Below, piece by piece: positions 57,775-64,000 of a DNA stretch of 64,000 nucleotides (positions are counted from its first letter, which is position 1; each line of letters opens with the position of its first letter). This stretch comes from Rhodospirillaceae bacterium. Its GTDB lineage: Bacteria; Pseudomonadota; Alphaproteobacteria; Bin65. The DNA lies in contig WTGH01000024.1 of the NCBI GenBank assembly GCA_011523655.1, positions 62,001 to 126,000 of the forward strand. Reading direction: 5' to 3'. The notes below the pieces were generated by a model. The model worked only from the letters and a program-made list of their open reading frames with translations, did no database searches and was not told where the DNA came from. The position numbers and the translations under genes are program-made.

Positions 57775-59060
57775 CGGCCCTCTTTCGCCGGCTGCGCGCT
57801 GCGCCCGATGAACCGGTCATGCAGCGCCCGGACGGTCAGTTCAGCATCGAATCCGGACCGGACCCGCTCTTCGCCGCCGGCGCCATAACGACGGCGGCGT
57901 TCCGGATCGCAGATCAGCTCCGGCAAGGCATCACGCAGCGCTGAGGCCTTGCCCGGCTCGACCAGATATCCCGTTTTCAAATGATCAATCAATTCTCCAA
58001 TGCCCGACAGGCTCGTTGACAGGCAACACAGGCCCTGGCTCTGCGCTTCCAGCAGCACGTTGGGCAGCCCGTCCCGGTCGCCGTCGCTGCCGATCCGGCT
58101 GGGCAGGACGAACAGGTCCGCCGAGCGGTAGGCCTCCAGCACGGCCTGCTGGTCAAGGGCGCCGCGCCAGTCGATCCGGTCGGCGATGCCGCGCTGCGCC
58201 GCCAGCTTCCGAAGGTCGGCAAGCAGCGGGCCGTCGCCGATCAGCGTCCAGCGCCAGTGGAGCGTCCGGGTCAGCGAGGCCAGGGCTTCGATCAGGACCG
58301 GAAACCCCTTTTTCTCGACAGCGCGCCCGACCGACAGGAGCCGGACCGGATCGTTCGGGTCCGAGCCGTCCCGGCAGGAAGGCGCTCCGCCGCCGGGCGA
58401 AAACCGTCGCAGATCGAGGCCGTGGTAGACGAGGCCGACCTTGTCCGGATGGGGGGCGAGGTCGCTCAAATGCGTCCAGCCGTACCGGGTGCAGGTCACC
58501 AGCCAGTCCAGGTCGGCCAGTTTCTCCCGCTTTTCCCAGTCCGGTATCGTCCAGATGTCTTTGGCGTGCGCCGCGGCGCTCCACGGCAGGCCGGTCATGG
58601 TGGCGGCGTAGCGGGCGACCGACGACGGCGTGTGCAGGAAATGGGCGTGCAGCCGCCTGACGCCGTCCGGCAGTTCGGCCGCCAAGACCATGGCCTGCCC
58701 GAAGCGGCGCACCCGGTTGCGCGTCCGGTCGCGCCAAAGATCGCGCCGCCACACGCGAACGGCCCGGTCATAGCCCGGCAGGCGTCGTGCGCGGCGCCAG
58801 GCGGCCATAACCCGGCGCGGTTCCCGATGCAGGTATTCCGGCAGATAGGTGACCGGCGCGGCAATCTCGTCATGAACCGGATGGCGCCGCGTCTCGGTTG
58901 GATGGCGCAGCGAAAACAGGCGGATATCCAGCCCAAGCCTTTCCAGCGCAAGGATTTCCTGGGCGATAAAGGTTTCCGACAGGCGCGGATAGCCCTTGAG
59001 GACGAAGACAATCGGCCCGGTCGGACCGGGTGCGCCTGGCGGTCTCGTCGCTGCCGTCAA
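57771..59060 (-). CDS. Family 4-type glycosyltransferase, colanic-acid WcaL-like
   Basis: A 429-residue GT-B enzyme. Near the N-terminus GYPRLSETFIAQEILALERL is the hallmark of the WcaL-type group, and AHFLHTPSSVARYAA and AHAKDIWTIPDW follow. The donor motif is GDRDGLPNVLLEAQSQGLCC. The start is TTG, four bases after the previous stop; no ATG or GTG is available before the conserved region, so this rare codon seems real. Confidence 0.92.
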   Translation of the reverse strand: MTAATRPPGAPGPTGPIVFVLKGYPRLSETFIAQEILALERLGLDIRLFSLRHPTETRRHPVHDEIAAPVTYLPEYLHREPRRVMAAWRRARRLPGYDRAVRVWRRDLWRDRTRNRVRRFGQAMVLAAELPDGVRRLHAHFLHTPSSVARYAATMTGLPWSAAAHAKDIWTIPDWEKREKLADLDWLVTCTRYGWTHLSDLAPHPDKVGLVYHGLDLRRFSPGGGAPSCRDGSDPNDPVRLLSVGRAVEKKGFPVLIEALASLTRTLHWRWTLIGDGPLLADLRKLAAQRGIADRIDWRGALDQQAVLEAYRSADLFVLPSRIGSDGDRDGLPNVLLEAQSQGLCCLSTSLSGIGELIDHLKTGYLVEPGKASALRDALPELICDPERRRRYGAGGEERVRSGFDAELTVRALHDRFIGRSAQPAKEGR

Positions 59061-59064
59061 CGCC

Positions 59065-60357
59065 TCAGGCGGCCTTCACGGCGCCCGGCAGGACGTGGCG
59101 GGGCCCGGTGTCCATGATCCGCCCGACCAGCCGGTTGACATTGTCCAGACCGTCCAGCAGCCCCGGGACGATCACATCCGAGGGCCGGTTCTGCTGCGGC
59201 AGTTGCCGTAACGCCGTCGCCATCCGGTCGACGTCGCGGACTCCGTCGTCTTCCAGCATGGTCAGGAGGCCGGCCTCCTGGGCCTGGCAGGCGCGAATGA
59301 ACTGTTCGCGGCGCGGCACGGTCCGCGGCACCAGCAAGGCCCGCTTGTCGAACGACAGAACCTCGCAAAAAGTGTTGTAGCCGCCCATCGCAACGACCGC
59401 TTCGGCGCCCGAAATGAGATGCTCGAACGCCGCATCGAACGTCGTGACGCTGACATCGTGCAGTGCGGCGGCGCGCTGCTGGAATTCGGCCTGCTTGTCG
59501 GCCTGCATGAACGGGCCGGTCACGATGACGGCGCGCAACGGCATGGTCCGGCGCTGTTCGTAGACGCGCAGCACCCAATCGACCAGCGCTTCTCCGTCGC
59601 CGCCGCCACCGGGCGTCACCAGGATGTACGGATCTTCGAGTTGCGACGGGTCTGCGGGTCCGCCGGTCGGAAGGTCCCGGTGCAGATAGCCGGTATAGAC
59701 CATCTTGCGACGGACGGATTTCGGCACCCGCAGCCCGGCGAGCGGGTCGCAGATCTGCGGCAGGCCGTAGACCCAGATCGAATCGTAGTATCTCGAGAGG
59801 GCGGGAACGGCGTTCTTGCGTTCCCATTCCGGCTGCAGCAGTTCCGGCTCGTCGATGACGTCGCGCAGTCCGAGGACCAGGGGCGTGCGGCGTTCCTTGA
59901 GAAAGGCCAGCGTCTCCTCGATCTCGCCGCGCAGGCCCAGCGGCTCTTTGTCGACCAGAAACAGGTGCGGTGCGAAAACTTCGGCGGTGTGCCGGATGAT
60001 CGACGCGCGGATCGCCAGGGTCTGTTGCAGGCCGATATGGAGGTTCAGCGCGGTATATTCGCCGTTGCGCAGCTTGATGACGCCGGGAACCCGCACGAAA
60101 TCGACGCGCGAACGGAAATCGAAACTGCCGATGATCGGCGATCCGGACAGGATCAGGACCGAAAGGTTGCTGCGATGCTCGACCAGCGCGTGGGCGATGG
60201 CGCGGCAGCGGCGCAGATGCCCGAGCCCGAAACTGTCATGGCTGTAGATCAGGATGCGGAAACCGTCGCCGAGCGCTTCCGCCGGCAGGCATTCGGAAGC
60301 CCCGGCCTCCCGGAGGGCCGGACTGCACTCGACTCGCGCTGTCTTGTCTGCCGCCAT
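59065..60357 (-). CDS. GT28/MurG-like glycosyltransferase, first gene of the glycan operon
   Basis: A 430-residue protein. After about 30 N-terminal residues comes ILIYSHDSFGLGHLRRCRAI, the glycine-rich GH loop. The nucleotide-sugar site is MGGYNTFCEVLSFDKRALLV with the following RREQFIRACQAQEAGL. ATG 60357 has GGAG five bases upstream; a TTG at 60489 is in frame but unsupported. It heads the minus-strand operon and diverges from the ABC exporter across 196 bp that presumably carries both promoters. Confidence 0.87.
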   Translation of the reverse strand: MAADKTARVECSPALREAGASECLPAEALGDGFRILIYSHDSFGLGHLRRCRAIAHALVEHRSNLSVLILSGSPIIGSFDFRSRVDFVRVPGVIKLRNGEYTALNLHIGLQQTLAIRASIIRHTAEVFAPHLFLVDKEPLGLRGEIEETLAFLKERRTPLVLGLRDVIDEPELLQPEWERKNAVPALSRYYDSIWVYGLPQICDPLAGLRVPKSVRRKMVYTGYLHRDLPTGGPADPSQLEDPYILVTPGGGGDGEALVDWVLRVYEQRRTMPLRAVIVTGPFMQADKQAEFQQRAAALHDVSVTTFDAAFEHLISGAEAVVAMGGYNTFCEVLSFDKRALLVPRTVPRREQFIRACQAQEAGLLTMLEDDGVRDVDRMATALRQLPQQNRPSDVIVPGLLDGLDNVNRLVGRIMDTGPRHVLPGAVKAA

Positions 60358-60553
60358 CGTCGCTCCGATCGGCTGGGCCCCGCGGGCAGTGGCGGCCGCA
60401 TTCCCGCCATTCGTCCCGGCGCCGCGGATTTCGTATCGCCAGTCCGCCTTGCCCTGAATTATGGTGTCAGAACCGGACGCTAGGTTCAATGTCGGTATCC
60501 ATGCGCATTTTTGCCAGTCCTGACGCGGCTTTCGCCGCGGTTCTTCCGGCCTG

Positions 60554-63283
60554 ATGGCGGATTCGGCGGCCGAAGGCGGCGGCGCCAGCCGGCTGCCGGG
60601 GCGCGAGACCCCCGGCTATCAGCCGAACGTGCCGCTGGAGCCGAGCATCTTCCGCTTCATCATGAAGTACAGCAAGCGGCAGCAGCTTGTTGTGCTTGCC
60701 CTGACCGTCGTTTCCTGGCCGATCATTTACCTGACGCTGGAACTGCCGAAAGCGATCATCGACCAGGCGATCGGGGCACAGGGAGGCTGGGCGCGCGACG
60801 TTCTGGGCGCCGAAATGGAGCAGATCACCTTCCTGATGGCGCTCAGCTTCGGCTTTCTGTTCTTCGTCATCCTCAGCGGCGGCGTGAAATATGTGCTGAA
60901 CGTCTACGCCGGGCGGCTGGGCGAGCAGATGCTCCGCCGGCTGCGCTATATGCTGTATTCGCGGATTCTTCGGTTTCCGCTGCCCCATTTCAAGAAAGTC
61001 TCCCAGGGCGAGATCATTCCGATGATCACCGCCGAGGTGGAGCCCGTCGGCGGCTATATCGGCACGGCAACGTCGACGCCGCTCTATTTCGGCGGCCTGC
61101 TGCTGGTCTATCTGGGATTCATCTTTGCGCAGGACGTCTTTCTCGGCCTCGCCGCGACGGCGCTTTACCCGCTCCAGATCTACATCGTTCCAAAACTGCA
61201 GAAGCGGGTCATCGCGCTCGGCAAGGCGCGGGTGCGGGAAGTGCGCGGCCTTGCCGACAATATCGGCGAATCGATCGCCGGCATTGCCGAAATCCATGCC
61301 AACGACGCCTCGCTCTTCGAGCGCGCCGGCATCGCCCGCCGGCTCGACCGCATCTACATCATCCGGTACGAAATTTTTCGCCGCAAGTTCGCCATCAAGT
61401 TCCTGAACAGCTTCATGGCGCAGCTCACGCCGTTCTTCTTCTATGCGATCGGCGGTTACCTGGTGATTGCCGGCGACATGACCATCGGCGCGCTGACGGC
61501 CGTGCTGGCGGCCTACAAAGATCTCAGTTCGCCGTGGAAAGAACTGCTGAACTATTACCAGCTCCAGGCCGACATCAAGGTGAAGTACGAGGCGGTGGTC
61601 GAGCAGTTCGATCCGCCCGGCCTGTTCGACGAGTCCCTGCAGCTGACCGACGAGGCCGGCCCCGAGGCGATGGGTCGGACCCTTGAGGCTGCCGGCCTTG
61701 CCTATTCCGAGGACGGCCAGTCGAAAACCGTCGACGGCGTCACCTTTTCGATCGATCTCGACAAGCATACGGCGATCGTCGGCAGCGGCAGCAGCGGCCG
61801 GGACGAACTGGCGCTGCTGCTCGCCCGGCTGGTGAGAGGAACGGGCGGCCGCGTCGATCTGGCCGGCCGGCACCTGGACGATCTGCCCGAGCCCTTTACC
61901 GGCCGGAGGATGTCCTTCGCCGGACCGGTGCCCTATCTGTTCTCGACCGACCTGCGCGCGAATCTCGACTATGGCCTGCGCCACAGGCCGCTCCGGCCGG
62001 CGGCCGAGACGGAGTCCGCCCGTTCGCAGCGCAACCGCTATGTCCGCGATGCGCATGCGGCAGCGAACATCGATGCCGATCCGGAGGCGGACTGGGTGGA
62101 CTACGCCGCCGCCGGCGTTTCCGATCGCGAGATGCTGGACCGGACATGCGTGAACATGCTGCGATTGGTCGATCTGGGCGACGACCTGTACCAGTTCGGC
62201 CTGCGCGGGACGATCGATCCGTCCGAGCGGCCGGACCTGGCCGACGCGATGCTGACCGCCAGGGCCGCCCTGCGCGACAGGCTAGACGCGACGCAGCAGT
62301 CGGCTCTGGTCGAGCCGTTCGACCGGGCACGCTACAACACCAACGCGACCCTTGCGGAAAACCTGCTGTTCGGCACGCCGGCGGGCGCGGTTTTCGATAT
62401 CGACCGGCTGGCCGAGCATCCGTTCGTCCGGCAGGTGATCCACGAGGCGGATCTTGCCGACACGCTGCTCGAGGTCGGCCGGCAGCTCACCGAAACCATG
62501 GTGGAGATTTTTGCCGACCTGCCGCCGGGCCACGCCTTCTTCGACCAGTTCAGCTTCTTCGGCTCCGAAGAGATGCCGGAATACCAGCAGCTCCTCGCCA
62601 GAACGGCCGGGCAAACCGCGGCGGACATGCGCGACGAAGACCGGTTCCGCCTGCGTTCGCTGCCGTTCAAGCTGATTCCCGCCCGCCATCGCCTGGGTCT
62701 GCTGGACGACGACATCCAGGCCAGGGCGCTGAAGGCGCGGGAAATCTTCGCCGCGACCCTGCCGGACACGCTGCGCGGCGAAGTCGAGTTCTTCGACCCC
62801 GACCGGTACAACCGGGCGGCGACCCTGCAGGACAATATCCTGTTCGGCAAGGTGTCCTACGGCGAGGCCAATGCCGCCGGCAAGCTGAGCGCTATGATCG
62901 GGGAGGTGCTCGATTCCCTGTCGCTCCGCGACGCCGTGATGGTGGCGGGGCTCGCCCACTCCGTGGGCGTTGCCGGCGCCCGGCTGTCGGCGGCCCAGCG
63001 GCAGAAGGTCAACATGGCCCGCGGCCTGATCAAGCGGCCCGACCTTTTCGTCGTCAACGAAGGCATCAGCAATCTCGACGGCGCCGCCCAGCGGCGTGTG
63101 CTCGACGCCGTCCTCGGCGAGATGAAGGGCCGGGGCGTGATCTGGTCGCTGCACAGGCCCGGCTTCGCGCGAAACTTCGACCATGTCATCGTGATGAAGA
63201 GCGGCCGGGTCCTCGAGCAGGGCAGTTTCGCCGAGCTCGACAAGGAGGGTTCGGCGCTGCGGGAACTGCTGGAATCGGAATAG
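60554..63283 (+). CDS. ABC exporter with degenerate, expanded nucleotide-binding domain
   Basis: A 909-residue fused exporter. Residues about 35-335 are a type I exporter membrane domain with six helices (such as LVVLALTVVSWPIIYLTLEL). The ATPase half is abnormal. Walker A reads VGSGSSGRDELA (residues ~408-419), with Arg-Asp in place of Lys-Ser/Thr. The signature is LSAAQ (811-815). Walker B is LFVVNEG, with Asn835 for Asp but the catalytic Glu836 kept; H-loop His867 is kept. About 400 residues, not the usual ~110, separate Walker A and signature. The NxxxG motif after the Q-loop occurs three times (Asn470, Asn603, Asn761). Probable glycan or glycolipid exporter; ATP hydrolysis is doubtful. 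Confidence 0.88.
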   Translation: MADSAAEGGGASRLPGRETPGYQPNVPLEPSIFRFIMKYSKRQQLVVLALTVVSWPIIYLTLELPKAIIDQAIGAQGGWARDVLGAEMEQITFLMALSFGFLFFVILSGGVKYVLNVYAGRLGEQMLRRLRYMLYSRILRFPLPHFKKVSQGEIIPMITAEVEPVGGYIGTATSTPLYFGGLLLVYLGFIFAQDVFLGLAATALYPLQIYIVPKLQKRVIALGKARVREVRGLADNIGESIAGIAEIHANDASLFERAGIARRLDRIYIIRYEIFRRKFAIKFLNSFMAQLTPFFFYAIGGYLVIAGDMTIGALTAVLAAYKDLSSPWKELLNYYQLQADIKVKYEAVVEQFDPPGLFDESLQLTDEAGPEAMGRTLEAAGLAYSEDGQSKTVDGVTFSIDLDKHTAIVGSGSSGRDELALLLARLVRGTGGRVDLAGRHLDDLPEPFTGRRMSFAGPVPYLFSTDLRANLDYGLRHRPLRPAAETESARSQRNRYVRDAHAAANIDADPEADWVDYAAAGVSDREMLDRTCVNMLRLVDLGDDLYQFGLRGTIDPSERPDLADAMLTARAALRDRLDATQQSALVEPFDRARYNTNATLAENLLFGTPAGAVFDIDRLAEHPFVRQVIHEADLADTLLEVGRQLTETMVEIFADLPPGHAFFDQFSFFGSEEMPEYQQLLARTAGQTAADMRDEDRFRLRSLPFKLIPARHRLGLLDDDIQARALKAREIFAATLPDTLRGEVEFFDPDRYNRAATLQDNILFGKVSYGEANAAGKLSAMIGEVLDSLSLRDAVMVAGLAHSVGVAGARLSAAQRQKVNMARGLIKRPDLFVVNEGISNLDGAAQRRVLDAVLGEMKGRGVIWSLHRPGFARNFDHVIVMKSGRVLEQGSFAELDKEGSALRELLESE

Positions 63284-63351
63284 AATGCGGTGACGGCCGG
63301 CCGGCTGCCGGCCTCGCGGGGGCGCCCGACAGAGGGACCGGAGGACGTAAC

Positions 63352-63798
63352 GTGAGCCTGAACGAAGAAGTCGAGATTCTGCGCAACATTCCAATGTTCG
63401 CGAATATCGAATCGTCCAAACTGAAACTCCTGGCCTTCACGAGCGAGCGTCACGCCTACAAGGAAGGCGAATACCTGTTCCACGAGGGCGATGAAGGCGA
63501 CAGCGCCTACATCATCGTGGAGGGCGAGGCCGACGTGATCATCGAGACCGGCGAAGGCCCGCTGACCGTGGCGCATTTCCGCAAGAACGCGCTGATCGGC
63601 GAAATCGCCATCCTGACCGACGTGCCGCGCACGGCGACGGTGAAGGCGACGACCCGGCTCGACGCGATGGTGATCTCGAAAGAGTTGTTTTTCCGCCTCG
63701 TCATGGAGTTTCCGCAGATCGCGGTGGAAATCATGCGCGAACTGGCCAAGCGTCTGGAGGCGACCAACGCCCGGATCCGGGAACTGAGCGCTGCCTGA
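63352..63798 (+). CDS. Cyclic-nucleotide-binding domain protein
   Basis: A 148-residue stand-alone cNMP-binding domain with no helix-turn-helix. The beta-roll is clear: KEGEYLFHEGDEGDSAYIIV, and the phosphate-binding cassette LIGEIAILTDVPRTATVKA keeps the Glu and Arg that contact the cyclic phosphate. A C-terminal helix (FPQIAVEIMRELAKRLEATN) may mediate dimers or partner binding. GGAGG precedes the GTG start by seven bases. It starts 68 bp after the ABC exporter gene and may regulate it directly; a class III cyclase is encoded in the same window. Confidence 0.92.
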   Translation: MSLNEEVEILRNIPMFANIESSKLKLLAFTSERHAYKEGEYLFHEGDEGDSAYIIVEGEADVIIETGEGPLTVAHFRKNALIGEIAILTDVPRTATVKATTRLDAMVISKELFFRLVMEFPQIAVEIMRELAKRLEATNARIRELSAA

Positions 63799-63816
63799 CC
63801 GAAGGCGGCGGCAGCG

Positions 63817-64000
63817 ATGACCCGAACGGCGACGGAAAGCCGCCTCGAGCGAATGATCGCCCGGCTGGTCACGCAGCGGGCGCTGCTGGACTGGGCCGCC
63901 GAACGGGTTTCCGGCATCGACGGCCCGGTTCTCGAAATCGGCCTCGGCAAGGGCCGGACCTATAGCCATTTGCGGCGCCTGTTTCCCGGCCGGGACATCT
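63817..64000 (+). CDS. Class I SAM-dependent methyltransferase, N-terminal fragment
   Basis: The first 61 codons are present before the window ends. The reading MTRTATESRLERMIARLVTQ leads to VLEIGLGKGRTYSHLRRLFP, which contains the SAM-binding motif I with an unusual GLGKGRTYSHL form seen in a small methyltransferase family (Methyltransf_17-like). It begins 18 bp after the cNMP-binding gene, so it is probably the third gene of the ABC exporter transcript. Substrate unknown. Confidence 0.8.
   Translation, partial: MTRTATESRLERMIARLVTQRALLDWAAERVSGIDGPVLEIGLGKGRTYSHLRRLFPGRDI

Overview
This is a GC-rich, densely coded chromosomal segment from an alphaproteobacterium, possibly a Rhodospirillales-type lineage. 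The class call rests on gene order. The block dnaQ-coaE-aroE-maf-ppsR faces hemE-hemH-hemJ-rho across one 494 bp intergenic region, and the mnmG-rsmG-parA-parB group lies about 18 kb away. In Caulobacter and relatives the hemE/ppsR gap holds the replication origin, so the window appears to span oriC (15769-16262) and the parS centromere (two exact 16 bp sites, 33888-33903 and 36005-36020). No rRNA, tRNA, CRISPR array or complete insertion sequence was seen.

Left of the origin (1-15768): a UMF1 transporter start and a DUF2147 protein; a histidine run (hisA, a GNAT enzyme, hisH, hisB) without hisF or hisE; hslVU protease; an Smr-domain protein; the lutABC lactate-oxidation operon; a Tim44-domain protein; fxsA; secB; then the origin-flanking block dnaQ, coaE, aroE, maf and ppsR, an overlapping run transcribed away from the origin.

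Right of the origin (16263-38405): late haem synthesis (hemE, hemH, hemJ) and rho, then a conspicuously AT-rich two-gene module (an unknown protein and a DHH-like phosphoesterase with a probable winged-helix tail). Next come a secreted phytochelatin-synthase-like protein, a quinone oxidoreductase, a dienelactone hydrolase, an alkyl-DNA methyltransferase and a DUF255 protein. mnmE follows, then a tandem duplicated pair of secreted Cys-rich/SH3 proteins, an orphan terminase-small-subunit-like gene, and mnmG-rsmG-parA-parB. Accessory DNA therefore separates rho, mnmE and mnmG, which lie close together in many relatives.

38424-53550: holA, lptE, leuS and a DUF3576 lipoprotein on the minus strand; a PLP-binding YggS protein; a response regulator, an MBL-fold hydrolase and a membrane class III cyclase in a row; and a complete peptide-type ABC importer operon.

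53569-64000: an uncharacterised glycan locus. Six tightly overlapping minus-strand genes (two MurG-like and two GT4 glycosyltransferases, a histidine phosphatase, a polysaccharide deacetylase) diverge from a plus-strand set: an ABC exporter with a heavily altered, internally repeated ATPase domain, a cyclic-nucleotide-binding protein and a methyltransferase cut by the window end. This locus and the AT-rich DHH module are the best candidates for undescribed systems. Several families of imperfect inverted repeats fill most of the longer gaps between genes.
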